A stretch of DNA of 64,000 bases from Castellaniella sp. (GTDB taxonomy: Bacteria; Pseudomonadota; Gammaproteobacteria; Burkholderiales; Burkholderiaceae_B), in NCBI RefSeq assembly GCF_004321985.1, contig NZ_SCQN01000046.1, positions 62,001-126,000 on the forward strand. The letters are read 5' to 3'. The translations under genes and the position numbers were made by a program. Of this stretch, positions 35,851-45,461 are shown piece after piece. A model generated the notes under the pieces. The model was not told the DNA's origin. It did not search any database and saw nothing but the letters and a program-made list of their open reading frames with translations. Every line of letters begins with the position of its first letter. Position 1 is the first letter of the stretch.

Positions 35851-35906
35851 GGACAGGTTTTCCCTTCGATCATTGCGAGTCAGCGCCCCATTATAGAAGA
35901 TGCTGT

Positions 35907-37514
35907 TCAGGCACCTGTGTCGAACATCTGGCCAGCGTGTTCGCGCATGGTGTGGAACTGGACGTCGGGGTAGCGTTCCTCGGCGACTCTGAGCTGGGCT
36001 GCGGAGGTTGCCAGGAAGGCGGTTGCGTCCACCACATCGTGGGCGATGTTGGCCGCGTTCGCATCCATGAATTTCCTCAGTGCCTTGGGATCGCTGGACG
36101 TGATCCAGCGGGCGAGATTGTAGCGGCTGGGCATGAGCCGGGCGTCCACGCCGTATTCCGTTTTCAGGCGGTGGGCCACCACCTCGAACTGCAGTTGCCC
36201 CACCGCGCCCAGCAGCAGGGCACCCCCCGCTGCCTCGGGCCGGAAGACCTGGATGGCGCCTTCTTCACCTAGCTGGGCCAGGCCGGTGCGCAATTGTTTG
36301 GTCCGCAGCGGATCCTTCACCTCGACGGCCTGGAAGAGTTCAGGAGCAAAGAATGGCAGGCCGGTGAAGGTCAGGGCCTCGCCCTCGGTGAGCACGTCGC
36401 CCAGTTGCAGGAGACCGTGGTTGGGAATGCCGATGATGTCCCCCGCGTAGGCTTCCTCGACGATCTCACGGCGCTGCGACAGAAATGATACGACGTTGTT
36501 GGGGCGGATTTCCTTGCCGTTGCGCGCGATCCGCAGACGCATGCCGCGCTGGAAGTGGCCCGAGCTCACCCGGACGAAAGCCACACGGTCGCGGTGTGCC
36601 GGATCCATGTTGGCCTGCACCTTGAAGACGATTCCGGTCAGCTTGGGTTCGTCGGGCATGACGGTGCGTTCCAGCGCCTGCCTGGGTCCTGGTGGCGGGG
36701 CCAGGTCCACGAGCGCGTCCAGCACCTCGCGCACACCGAAGTTGTTGATGGCCGAACCGAAGAACACGGGGGTCTGGCGGCCCGCCAGAAATGCCTCGCG
36801 GCTGAACTCGGGCGTGGCGCCCCGGATGAGCTCGATCTCGTCGTGCGCCTTGGCGTATTCGTCACCGAACCGTCTGGCCAGCTCGGGGTTTTCCAGCCCG
36901 TCCACCGCTTCGTCGTCATCGTGATGGCGCTCCAGGCCAGCCCTGAAGACCCGCATGCGGTCGTGCGGGATGTCGAATACGCCGCCGAAATGGCGCCCCA
37001 TGCCTACCGGCCAGGAGAAGGGGATGGCATCCATGCCCAGATGTGCCTCGACCTCTGAGAGCAAATCCAGTGGCTCGCGCACTTCGCGGTCCAGTTTGTT
37101 GATGAAGGTGATGATGGGGGTGTTGCGCGCACGGCAGACTTGCAGCAGGCGGATGGTCTGGGGCTCCACGCCGTTGCCGGCATCGATCACCATCAGGGCA
37201 GCGTCCACGGCGGTGAGCACCCGATAGGTGTCTTCGGAGAAATCCTGGTGGCCCGGCGTGTCCAGCAGATTGATCACGCAGTCCCGATAATCCATCTGCA
37301 TGACCGACGAGGCCACCGAGATCCCGCGCTGCTTTTCGATTTCCATCCAGTCCGAAGCCGCGTGACGGCTCGCCTTGCGGGCTTTCACGCTGCCCGCGAT
37401 CTGGATCGCACCCGAAAACAGCAACAGCTTTTCCGTGAGCGTGGTTTTCCCCGCGTCGGGGTGGGAGATGATGGCGAAGGTGCGTCGGCGGGAGACTTCT
37501 GAAGTAAGGCTCAT
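35907..37514 (-). CDS. prfC: Peptide chain release factor 3 (RF3)
   Basis: 535 aa, GTPase of the translation-factor family. The P-loop is SHPDAGKTT (17-25), followed by RGISVASSV (switch I), DTPGHQDF (switch II) and NKLD. The family-specific KARKASRHAASDWMEIEKQRG insert is present. RF3 speeds the release of RF1 and RF2 from ribosomes after termination. It is the third gene of a leftward rhlE-lysE-prfC run, 19 bases after lysE. Confidence 0.96.
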   Translation of the reverse strand: MSLTSEVSRRRTFAIISHPDAGKTTLTEKLLLFSGAIQIAGSVKARKASRHAASDWMEIEKQRGISVASSVMQMDYRDCVINLLDTPGHQDFSEDTYRVLTAVDAALMVIDAGNGVEPQTIRLLQVCRARNTPIITFINKLDREVREPLDLLSEVEAHLGMDAIPFSWPVGMGRHFGGVFDIPHDRMRVFRAGLERHHDDDEAVDGLENPELARRFGDEYAKAHDEIELIRGATPEFSREAFLAGRQTPVFFGSAINNFGVREVLDALVDLAPPPGPRQALERTVMPDEPKLTGIVFKVQANMDPAHRDRVAFVRVSSGHFQRGMRLRIARNGKEIRPNNVVSFLSQRREIVEEAYAGDIIGIPNHGLLQLGDVLTEGEALTFTGLPFFAPELFQAVEVKDPLRTKQLRTGLAQLGEEGAIQVFRPEAAGGALLLGAVGQLQFEVVAHRLKTEYGVDARLMPSRYNLARWITSSDPKALRKFMDANAANIAHDVVDATAFLATSAAQLRVAEERYPDVQFHTMREHAGQMFDTGA

Positions 37515-37533
37515 GGATAGTGGAGACGAAGGC

Positions 37534-38166
37534 TCAACCCTTGTGGCTGAACGATGCCAGGAGGGTGCCGGCCAGGATGAACAGCGTGCCGAACCCCCGG
37601 TTCATCCAGCGGATGCGGCCAGGCTTGCGCAGCAGCAGCAACATGCGTGAGGCGAGCGAAGTATAGCAACTCATGGCGACCAGGTCGGTAAATGAGAGTG
37701 TTGCACCGATGAGCACATATTGCAGGGCCAGCGGTCGGCCCAGATCCAGGAATTGCGGCACCACCGCCAGCAGAAACATGGTGCCCTTGGGATTGGTGAC
37801 GTTCACCAGATAGCCGTGCAGGAACTGGTCGCGAACCGGGTGTTTGTTCAGGGCCTGGCGGGCTTCGACGGCAACCGGCATGGCATCCGTCCGGAACTGC
37901 TTCACGCCCAGGTAGACCAGGTAGGCGGCGCCGATCCACTTGACGATGGTGAAGGCTGTAGCCGACGTCGCCATCACGGCGCCGACACCCAATGCCACGA
38001 TGAAGAGCTGGAAGATGATGCCGGCCTGCAGGCCGGCAATGGTCCAGAGGCCCTGGCGGTACCCGTATTTCAGCCCCGAAGCCATGGAGCAGATGGCCCC
38101 CGGCCCGGGTGAGAACGAAATCGCCCAGGCTGCGGCGAAAAACGCCAACCAGGTCGAGAGGGCCAT
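37534..38166 (-). CDS. LysE/RhtB family amino-acid exporter
   Basis: 210 aa with six predicted membrane helices. The opening FAAAWAISFSPGPGAICSMASGLKYGYRQG contains the family signature SPGP and G-x-R-x-G. VNVTNPKGTMFLLAVVPQF is the second conserved segment. Members export lysine, threonine, homoserine or related compounds; the substrate cannot be read here. It lies between rhlE (18-base gap) and prfC on the same strand. Confidence 0.92.
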   Translation of the reverse strand: MALSTWLAFFAAAWAISFSPGPGAICSMASGLKYGYRQGLWTIAGLQAGIIFQLFIVALGVGAVMATSATAFTIVKWIGAAYLVYLGVKQFRTDAMPVAVEARQALNKHPVRDQFLHGYLVNVTNPKGTMFLLAVVPQFLDLGRPLALQYVLIGATLSFTDLVAMSCYTSLASRMLLLLRKPGRIRWMNRGFGTLFILAGTLLASFSHKG

Positions 38167-38184
38167 CGCCAGAGCTCCGTAGAA

Positions 38185-39666
38185 TCAGTCAGCCTTGTGC
38201 AGCAGGGCGGCCGGCTGGTCGTTGTATGAGCGAGCCTCGCGCCGAGGAGCTGGCGCGGCATTCGCGGACCGGTTCGGACGGCCGTTGGCCGGCCGCGCAG
38301 TCCCGCGGCGCGGTTCCTGGGTGCCGCGCCGGTCTCCGGCAGGTGTCGGGTGGCGTGCGCTGCGGCCTGACGGCGCGTTGTCGCGGCGCCCCTCGCGGCC
38401 AGCGGATCCACCGTCCCGGCGGCCGGCGGCGCGCGGTGCCCCGCGTGGATCGTCTTGTAGTCGGGCCAGTGCGCGCTTCTCGCGCGCATCCGGCACAGAG
38501 TCGGCGGTGACCATGGCGCGCGGGTTCCAGCCTTCGATTTCCGTGCGTTCGATCGGCTGCTTGATGACCCTTTCAATCGCCTTGAGCAGCTTGATCTCCG
38601 AGGCGTCCACCAGTGAGAGCGCCGATCCCGTGCTGCCGGCGCGGCCGGTGCGGCCGATACGGTGCACATAGTCTTCCGGCACACTTGGGAGTTCGAAGTT
38701 CACGACTTGCGGGAGTTGTTCGATGTCCAACCCGCGTGCCGCGATGTCCGTGGCGACCAGGACGGCGATCTTGCCGTCCTTGAAGCCTGCCAGCGCCTTG
38801 GTCCGCGCAGCCTGGCTCTTGTTGCCGTGGATGGCGGCGGCCGCCAGGCCGTCCTTCACGAGTTTTTCCGCCAGCCGATTGGCGCCGTGCTTGGTGCGCG
38901 TGAACACCAGAACCTGGTTCCAGCCGCTGTTGCGGATGATGTGGCTGAGCAGGTCCCGCTTGTGCGACTGCTCGGTCATCACGACGCGCTGGCTCACCAG
39001 CTCGGATGCCGTATTGCGCCGAGCGACGGATACTTCTTCGGGATGGTTGAGCATGTGCTGTGCGAGATCCCGGATCTCGTCGGCGAAGGTTGCCGAAAAC
39101 AGCAGCGTCTGGCGCTCTTTAGGCAGCAGCCGCAGCACGCGCTTGATGTCATGGATGAAGCCCATGTCCAGCATCCGGTCGGCTTCGTCCAGCACCAGGA
39201 TCTCGATCCCGGATAGATCGAGCGTCTTCTGTCCGACGTGATCCAGCAGACGCCCGGGCGTGGCCACGAGGATGTCCGGTGAGCGCTTCAGGGCCGCGAT
39301 CTGAGGGTTGATGTTCACGCCGCCGAACATCACCATGGAATGGACTTTGGTGTACTTGCTGTAGAGCCGTACCGATTCTTCCACCTGGGCCGTGAGTTCG
39401 CGGGTGGGCGTGAGCACCAGCACACGAGGGCGTCCCGGCCGGCGTTCGGTAGTGGGGTGCTGCAGCAGATAATGCAGGATGGGTAGTGTGAATCCGGCCG
39501 TCTTGCCGGTGCCGGTCTGTGCGGCTGCCAACAGGTCGCCGCCGTTCATCACGCGCGGGATGGCCTGCGCCTGAATTGGGGTAGGGTGGGTGTAGCCCGC
39601 GTCGGTAACGGCGCGCAGCAGGGGCTCTGCCAGGCCTAGCGAGGCAAAGGTGATATCTGTATCCAC
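38185..39666 (-). CDS. rhlE: DEAD-box ATP-dependent RNA helicase RhlE
   Basis: 493 aa. All core motifs are present: Q motif ([26 protein letters not shown]), AAQTGTGKT (48-56), [39 protein letters not shown] and [10 protein letters not shown]. After about residue 375 there is a long Arg/Gly/Pro/Ala-rich basic tail, normal for RhlE of Burkholderiales, likely an RNA-binding extension. It unwinds RNA in ribosome assembly and RNA decay. The start is GTG at 39666; no upstream ATG gives a better fit. Confidence 0.95.
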   Translation of the reverse strand: MDTDITFASLGLAEPLLRAVTDAGYTHPTPIQAQAIPRVMNGGDLLAAAQTGTGKTAGFTLPILHYLLQHPTTERRPGRPRVLVLTPTRELTAQVEESVRLYSKYTKVHSMVMFGGVNINPQIAALKRSPDILVATPGRLLDHVGQKTLDLSGIEILVLDEADRMLDMGFIHDIKRVLRLLPKERQTLLFSATFADEIRDLAQHMLNHPEEVSVARRNTASELVSQRVVMTEQSHKRDLLSHIIRNSGWNQVLVFTRTKHGANRLAEKLVKDGLAAAAIHGNKSQAARTKALAGFKDGKIAVLVATDIAARGLDIEQLPQVVNFELPSVPEDYVHRIGRTGRAGSTGSALSLVDASEIKLLKAIERVIKQPIERTEIEGWNPRAMVTADSVPDAREKRALARLQDDPRGAPRAAGRRDGGSAGREGRRDNAPSGRSARHPTPAGDRRGTQEPRRGTARPANGRPNRSANAAPAPRREARSYNDQPAALLHKAD

Positions 39667-39945
39667 GAATATGACTCCAGCGACCGCCTATCGCTCGAGT
39701 CGAGGGATACCAATCGAGGCCGACGAATGAAGAATGTCTGAGGGGAAGAGGCCAGGGCGGCAGAGTGGAGAGCCAGACCCGGGATCACGCGCAGCGACTG
39801 GTAGGCGGCGCGAAAGACGCTGATTATAGCGTATGGCGCGTCACTGACTGACGGGTGTGGACGTTGAACCACAGACTGGGAGCGGTGTGCCCTGGTCTTT
39901 AAAATGCTCGCATTTCAGGCCGCGATGAGGCGAAAGGGGGGACGC
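39667..39945. other. Non-coding gap between rhlE and the TPM gene
   Basis: A 279-base divergent space. It should hold the rhlE promoter and its 5' leader, since cold-induced helicase genes often have long leaders. No clear promoter, repeat or conserved RNA was recognised. Short ORFs in it look like chance. Confidence 0.4.
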
Positions 39946-40950
39946 ATGCGTTGGCGTGGCGTGCTGGAGCAAGTGACGCAGCTCGGGAGCACGGAGAACC
40001 GTATCACGGTGGCCCGAGAACGCTATCGAGGCGTGGCCCAGGCCGGGTGGTCCCGCGCGTTTGTTCATTCGGGATGGCTGGCGATGGTTGTGTGTACCCT
40101 TGGTCTGTGGGGTTCGCCCGCATGGGCGGCGGTGTCGCCGGCCGGTGCTGGCGAGCCGCCCGTCCCGGTGTGGACGGCTCCGGTGATGGATCAGACCGGT
40201 ACGCTGGGAACCGCGCAGATTCAGGCTTTGACCGACCAGGTCAGGGAGTTGGCCCGGACCAAGGGTTCGCAGCTCTTCGTGCTCATGGTCCCCAGCACGG
40301 GCAGCGATACGATCGAGCAGTACGCGCGCCGGGTGTTCGACCAGTGGCGGATCGGGCGCAAGGGTGTGGATGATGGCGTGTTGCTGTTGGTGGCGAAGCA
40401 GGACAGGCATGTGCGCATCGAGGTCGGTTACGGCCTGGAAGGCGCTGTGACCGACGCGCTGTCCGGGCGCATCATCCGCGAGCAGATGGCCCCGCAGTTT
40501 GCGGCCGGCGATTTTTCGGGCGGTGTCGCCGCCGGTGTGCGGTCTCTGATCACCTTGATGTCGGGAGAACCGCTTCCACCGCCTCAGGTGGCTTCGTCCG
40601 GTGGGAATGAGGATGCGCCGCTCTTCATGTTGGCGCCGATTGCCCTGATTTCCCTGGTGGTGCCCGCGCCGATGGCGGCGTTCATGCTGGGGGCATTCGT
40701 GTGGGTGGCGACCGAAAGCCTGGGTTGGGCGGCGGCCGCCGCAGCGGCGGGTTTTTTCCTGGCCTGGCTGGGCCATGCCATGGGTTGGGCCCGCCGCTTC
40801 CAGCGCAAGGGCCGGTCCCGCGATGGCTACTGGGGCGGTGGTGGGGGTGATTCGGGTGGCGGGTCAGGCGGCGGGGGTGGTGGTCCTGGCGGTGGGTCAG
40901 GCGGCGGGGGCGGTTCAGGCGGCGGCGGTGGCGCGTCGGGAAGCTGGTAG
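39946..40950 (+). CDS. TPM-domain (YgcG-type) membrane protein with Gly-rich tail
   Basis: 334 aa. A hydrophobic signal or anchor (HSGWLAMVVCTLGLWGSPAWA, about 43-63) follows a 40-residue basic leader. The TPM_phosphatase domain (about 75-205) shows VMDQTGTL, QLFVLMVPSTGSDTIEQYARRVFDQWRIGRKGVDDGVLLLV and VEVGYGLEG-like IEVGYGLEGAVTDALSGRII. Two membrane helices follow at about 225-270. The last 50 residues are nearly all Gly and Ser. The start is the ATG at 39946, because an AAAGGGGGGA ribosome binding site precedes it; an ATG at 39904 is in frame. The usual lemA partner is absent. Confidence 0.85.
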   Translation: MRWRGVLEQVTQLGSTENRITVARERYRGVAQAGWSRAFVHSGWLAMVVCTLGLWGSPAWAAVSPAGAGEPPVPVWTAPVMDQTGTLGTAQIQALTDQVRELARTKGSQLFVLMVPSTGSDTIEQYARRVFDQWRIGRKGVDDGVLLLVAKQDRHVRIEVGYGLEGAVTDALSGRIIREQMAPQFAAGDFSGGVAAGVRSLITLMSGEPLPPPQVASSGGNEDAPLFMLAPIALISLVVPAPMAAFMLGAFVWVATESLGWAAAAAAAGFFLAWLGHAMGWARRFQRKGRSRDGYWGGGGGDSGGGSGGGGGGPGGGSGGGGGSGGGGGASGSW

Positions 40951-40978
40951 TTGCCCGGTCCTTGCCGTCGCGGAGTGG

Positions 40979-42472
40979 TTACAGCGCCGTGAACAGGGAC
41001 TGGGCCATTTGTCCGACCAGCAGGTCGCGCCGCGAATCCGGTGCGGGCGCTTCGCCGATCGACGACCATTCGGGGTGGCTGCGAGCCTCGTTCAAAATCT
41101 GCTGCACGTCGGTCGGCAGGCGATGCAGGACTTGGGCCGGTTTCGGGGCTGATTCGTCGGTGGGGTCGCCTTGGTCCGCGGGTGTGTCGCCCTGGTCCGC
41201 TGCGGCGGGCGCTTCAGCGGGCTGCGGCGGCGAGGCTACGGGTGTCAGATCACCTTCGATGGGGCGCATGGCCGCGTGGCCGCGCAGTTCCAGTGCGCGG
41301 ACCAAGGCAATCTGACGTAGCCCGAGCAAGTTCAAGACTGGGTCGTCCACCGTCATTTCCGTGAAGCCCGCCAGGCGGCTCATCAGCCGTTTCCCCCACT
41401 GGTTGGCGCCTTGCCAGGTGCCGCCAATGGCTGCGCCGATCAGCGCGGCGGCGCCCAGGCTGAGGCCGCCGGTCAGCACATCGATTGTGGCGCCTGCCAT
41501 TGCGCCTGTTGCCAGGCCTTTGCCAATCTGGATACCGAAGGCTCGCAGGGCCTGGGGACTGAACAGGTCCATTCCCCAGCGTTCCCCTTCCAGGGGCAGC
41601 GGGTGGTGCGGGAAGGCGGCTTTGCTGAACCGGTACCGTTTGAGCAGCGAGTGCACGCAGTCCTGTTCCCGGTCGCGGGTGCGTTTGCGCAGGCTCAGAG
41701 TGATGGTGGCGATGTCGGTGGGGTCCTGTGAACAGGGCAGGCGCAGCGCGGCGGCATCCATCAGTAGGTCCGCAATGAGCCGAGTCGCGTCTTGCAGCCG
41801 TTTCAACCGTTGCTGGTCCAGATCAGTGCGTAGCGCCTGCAGGGTGGTTGCGTGCTGGTCCAGCATGAGCGCGAGGCGGTCCAGCATCTGGACTTCTCCA
41901 TCCAGGGCCGGAGCCACCGTGTCGAAGTCCACCGTAGCGTGCAGGCCAAGCCGCGCCAGCGCCTCGCGCCATGCGCCGGCGTCGGCCTGGGGGCTGCGGG
42001 TGAAGTTCAGTACGGGCAGTACGGGCCGCCCGCAGGCGGACAGCAGCAGGAGCTCATCCTTGTGTTTGGGGAGCACGGGGTCGCGGGTGTCGATCACATA
42101 AAGCGCAGCGTCCGTCGCGAGTACGGTCGACAGCACCCGACACTCCTGTTCGAATCGGCCCGCCGATTCGGGGCTATCCAGCAGCCGCTGGATACGGTCG
42201 GGGCCGTCCAGCCGCTCGTCCGCCGGCACCAGTTGCTCGATGTAGTCCAGAGCGCCCATCGCGTCCTCGAGACCCGGCGTGTCGCGCAGCGTCAGGATGG
42301 GACGCCTGTCCTGAGTCAGGAGCTGGGCGCTCTCGACGTGGCGGGTGGTGCCGGGGCTGTCGGCGACCTCGCCGAAGTGCTCGTCCCGCAGCAACGTGCG
42401 CATGAGCGAGGTCTTGCCAGTGTTGGTATGCCCCACGACGGCCAGATCGATGGAAGCGAGAGTGTCAGCCAT
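40979..42472 (-). CDS. GTPase with DUF3482 domain
   Basis: 497 aa. An N-terminal Era-like G domain has VVGHTNTGKTSL (P-loop, about 13-24) and LRDTPGLED (G3). The G4 NKxD motif is not seen; VLNFTRSP occupies that place, so nucleotide specificity may differ. The DUF3482 domain follows, with a Gly/Ala-rich hydrophobic stretch (GLATGAMAGATIDVLTGGLSLGAAALIGAAIGG) that could insert in or touch the membrane. The C-terminal 100 residues are a Pro/Ala/Asp linker and helix. The start overlaps the DUF2868 stop by 8 bases, so the two are coupled. Confidence 0.85.
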   Translation of the reverse strand: MADTLASIDLAVVGHTNTGKTSLMRTLLRDEHFGEVADSPGTTRHVESAQLLTQDRRPILTLRDTPGLEDAMGALDYIEQLVPADERLDGPDRIQRLLDSPESAGRFEQECRVLSTVLATDAALYVIDTRDPVLPKHKDELLLLSACGRPVLPVLNFTRSPQADAGAWREALARLGLHATVDFDTVAPALDGEVQMLDRLALMLDQHATTLQALRTDLDQQRLKRLQDATRLIADLLMDAAALRLPCSQDPTDIATITLSLRKRTRDREQDCVHSLLKRYRFSKAAFPHHPLPLEGERWGMDLFSPQALRAFGIQIGKGLATGAMAGATIDVLTGGLSLGAAALIGAAIGGTWQGANQWGKRLMSRLAGFTEMTVDDPVLNLLGLRQIALVRALELRGHAAMRPIEGDLTPVASPPQPAEAPAAADQGDTPADQGDPTDESAPKPAQVLHRLPTDVQQILNEARSHPEWSSIGEAPAPDSRRDLLVGQMAQSLFTAL

Positions 42473-43895
42473 GGTGAGCAAGTCCGAGATGAGCCGTCCA
42501 CTGCGGTAGATCCGCCGCCAGCGGGATTGCCAGTGACGTCAGCAGTTCCTGCCAGGCCGGGAGCCGGCTGGGGACGCCGTCCAGACACAGGACTTGCAGG
42601 TCCGGACAGGTTTGCCGCAGTTCTTCCAGCCAGGAACGGGTGCCGCGGTCCGGCGTCAGCCGAGCATCGCAGACGAGCAGCAGGTGCGCAGGCGGCTGAG
42701 CGATCAGGCGGCGGATGCGGTTCCGATCTTCGCGGCTGTCGCAGCGCCCGAGATCCGCGATCATGGCAGGCAGTCCGTTGGGCGGCCAGATCACCCCGGC
42801 GCCCAACTCGTAGCCCAGGATCGCGGCTTGGTCCCGTGTCGGCACAGCGGCTGTTTGGGGTTCGTGGTCCGGGACGGTGTCGGGAGCCGGGCGGTCTATC
42901 CCCAGATTCCGGTGGGTGGGTAGAAGGCGTTCACGCAGCTCCAGCCAGCCTGGAAGATCCGTATCGATCAGGGGTTGGTTCAGGCGGTACCTCAGGTGCA
43001 ACGCACAGATCAGCAGAGCGGCCAGGCGTGGAATCAGCCCCCACGCCAGCACACAGCCGATCAGCCACCAGGACCAGTCGGCCTGGACGGTGGCGGCCAG
43101 GGGGCCCTGACTGACGCTGGCGGCAATGTCGAACGACCCGGGTGGCCCGAATCCCAGCGCCCGTGGCCATCCACTGATGAAGTGAGTCAGCGCGATGAAA
43201 GTATCCGGAGACAGCAGCGTGGTTTCCCAGTGGAAGGTGTAGCGCCGCGTGCTCAGCAACACGATCAGTGTGGGCAGCATGCCCAGAAAGGCCAGTGTCC
43301 AGGCCCCGTGGCTGATGACGCCCAGGGCGCTGTGCCAGGCGCGCGCCCTGGCCAGCAGCGAGACGAAAGCCTGCGCGGCCAGAGCCCCGTCGGGGCCGTG
43401 AGCCAGCTTGTGTGTCAGCCATAGCCAGATCCGCGACAGCAGTGTCCCGGGCTGGATCCCGGGGATGTAGCTGGCGAGCCAGATCAGGAACGTCAGGCTG
43501 TGCAGTCCCAGGACCGCCAGCAGGGCCAGCGAGAGATTGATCTCGCCCTGTGGCTGCCCCAGGGCTGTAGCGGCCGCCCCCATGCCGGCCAGCCCGGCGG
43601 CCAGCCAAAGCACCGCCAGTGCCAGGCGGGCACTGGTCGCCCACTGGTTCAGGCGCGTTTGCAGGTTGCTGTGCCGAGCCAGCCACTCTGAACGGGCCAG
43701 AATCCGGGCGGTCAGATCCGCTTCCTGGCGCAAGGCCGTCTGGCAGGCGATACGGTCTTCCAGTGGACCCCAGTGTGCTTCGCGCAGCCGCACGGCCTCG
43801 GCCTGCCAACACCGGAACAGCGGGCTGGAGCCGGAAGAAGCAGCAGGCTTGGCGGGGTTCCTCATGGCGTTCTGCGGCAGCGGATCAGCGGCCAT
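42465..43895 (-). CDS. DUF2868 membrane protein, partner of the DUF3482 GTPase
   Basis: 476 aa. The N-terminal 80 residues are soluble. Four or five hydrophobic segments follow, roughly at 95-115, 120-145, 190-215 and 285-310. The C-terminal 170 residues are a soluble domain with alternating beta/alpha pattern (AAILGYELGAGVIWPP; HLLLVCDARLTPDRGTRSWLEEL). It matches the DUF2868 family, nearly always encoded next to a DUF3482 GTPase. The function is unknown. It diverges from the CLC gene with a 147-base gap. Confidence 0.85.
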   Translation of the reverse strand: MAADPLPQNAMRNPAKPAASSGSSPLFRCWQAEAVRLREAHWGPLEDRIACQTALRQEADLTARILARSEWLARHSNLQTRLNQWATSARLALAVLWLAAGLAGMGAAATALGQPQGEINLSLALLAVLGLHSLTFLIWLASYIPGIQPGTLLSRIWLWLTHKLAHGPDGALAAQAFVSLLARARAWHSALGVISHGAWTLAFLGMLPTLIVLLSTRRYTFHWETTLLSPDTFIALTHFISGWPRALGFGPPGSFDIAASVSQGPLAATVQADWSWWLIGCVLAWGLIPRLAALLICALHLRYRLNQPLIDTDLPGWLELRERLLPTHRNLGIDRPAPDTVPDHEPQTAAVPTRDQAAILGYELGAGVIWPPNGLPAMIADLGRCDSREDRNRIRRLIAQPPAHLLLVCDARLTPDRGTRSWLEELRQTCPDLQVLCLDGVPSRLPAWQELLTSLAIPLAADLPQWTAHLGLAHHG

Positions 43896-44042
43896 GATAC
43901 TGCCCCGGACCCACTGGCGTGCGCAGTCAGGGGGGCCGGCAGGGCCGCCGCGGGCTCATGTTGGATAATAGACCTCGCTCTGGTCTCCAGCCCCTCCGGA
44001 TTGCAAACCCCGGAATCACCCTAGAAACCTCTTGGCAAATCC

Positions 44043-45461
44043 ATGAAACGACCACTGATGCCTCGCATTGATTGGCTGGAGCCCGCTGTCATGCTGGCCA
44101 CCGTGGTGCAATGGCTGGTGCTCGCGTCACTCACGGGAATGGTGGTGGGGTTCGGGACCAGCGTGTTCCTGCGAGCATTGTTCTACATGACTGACCGGTC
44201 CATCCTCATGCCGGCGTGGGCCTACTGGCTGACTCTTCCGCTGGCGGGCCTGGCCAACGGCCTGTTGATGGGGTATGGGTACCGAAAGCTCGGCACTCCA
44301 GGGTTGAAGGACTCCATCTTTGCCGCGGTGCATGAACAATCGGGGCACATGCCGTGGCGCACGCTGTGGATCAAGCCGGTCGCCGCCATCATCACCCTGG
44401 CCAGCGGCGGTTCGGCCGGCAAGGAAGGACCATGCTCGCACATCGGAGCGTCGCTGGCGGCCGTCGTAGGGCAGGTTTTCCGGTTGAATTCAGAGCTGCG
44501 TCAACGCATCGTGGCCTGTGGCGTGAGCGCCGGGTTCGCCAGCGTGTTCGGCACTCCCATCGCCGGAGCGATCTACGGGGTCGAGATGCTCATCATCGGA
44601 CGCATCCGGCACGACTTCCTGTTCCCTGCGCTGATTGCCGGGGTGACCTCGTTCCAGGTCAGCAAGCGAATGGGGATTCCCTACGAATACTATTTCATGA
44701 GTGCGCTGCCGGCGTTCTCCGAGTCCCTGTTTCTGCGCACGATCCTGATCGGCATGCTGTGCGGGTTGGTGGCGCGCGTATTCGTGGACATGATCTATGC
44801 CGTACGCAATGCCTGCCACCGGCTGCAGGCCCGGTACACCATCTGGCCACCGTTGATGCCGGTGGGGGGCGGTCTGCTCCTGGCCGCGCTGGTGACGGTG
44901 ATTCCCACCGACTATCTGGGGTTGAGTTTGCCGCTCATGGACCGTGCGCTGAGCGGAGAAGCGATGCCGTACCTGGGTTTCCTCTGGAAGACGCTGCTGG
45001 TGGCCATCACGCTGGGTTCCGGGTTCTACGGCGGGATCGTCACTCCCCAGTTCGTGATTGGGGCCGTTGCGGGCAACGCCTTTGCCCACCTGTTCGGCAT
45101 CAGTCCCACGCTGGGTGCGGCCGTGGGGCTGGTGTCGGTCGTGGCGGCGGCGTCGAACACGCCGCTGGCGGCGATACTGATGGGCGTGGAACTGTTTGGC
45201 GGCGCAACCGGCACCATCTATGTGGCGGGCGCCGCCATTGCCGCGTACCTGATCGTCGGTCATCGCAGCGTCTATCCCGACCAGCGGCTGGGCTACGCCA
45301 AGTCGTCCTGGATGCGGGTACAGGCCGAGATTCCCGTCGGCCAGGAAAAAACACATTTGTCCTATGGGTTGCTGAAAAGCTGGGGCCGGATCAAGACCCA
45401 CGGATGGCGGGCCTGGTGGCGGGATACGATGGCTTCAAGAGGGAAACGACATGACGTTTAG
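44043..45461 (+). CDS. CLC-family chloride channel/transporter
   Basis: 472 aa with ten or more hydrophobic helices. The gating-glutamate segment is SAGKEGPCSHIGAS (compare GREGP of E. coli ClcA), followed by GFASVFGTPIAGAIYGVEML, matching the CLC core. The external selectivity loop GSGIP is not present; the equivalent position reads GTPGLKD. Ion selectivity may therefore differ from the standard chloride/proton antiporters. The C-terminal 60 residues are cytoplasmic and basic, with no CBS domains. It overlaps the downstream CPA1 antiporter gene by 11 bases. Confidence 0.88.
   Translation: MKRPLMPRIDWLEPAVMLATVVQWLVLASLTGMVVGFGTSVFLRALFYMTDRSILMPAWAYWLTLPLAGLANGLLMGYGYRKLGTPGLKDSIFAAVHEQSGHMPWRTLWIKPVAAIITLASGGSAGKEGPCSHIGASLAAVVGQVFRLNSELRQRIVACGVSAGFASVFGTPIAGAIYGVEMLIIGRIRHDFLFPALIAGVTSFQVSKRMGIPYEYYFMSALPAFSESLFLRTILIGMLCGLVARVFVDMIYAVRNACHRLQARYTIWPPLMPVGGGLLLAALVTVIPTDYLGLSLPLMDRALSGEAMPYLGFLWKTLLVAITLGSGFYGGIVTPQFVIGAVAGNAFAHLFGISPTLGAAVGLVSVVAAASNTPLAAILMGVELFGGATGTIYVAGAAIAAYLIVGHRSVYPDQRLGYAKSSWMRVQAEIPVGQEKTHLSYGLLKSWGRIKTHGWRAWWRDTMASRGKRHDV

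Noticed and set aside
40840-40950. Short repeats of ggcggt type resembling a tandem-repeat or CRISPR-like array
   Set aside because: They are in-frame Gly/Ser codons at the end of the TPM gene, with no spacers.
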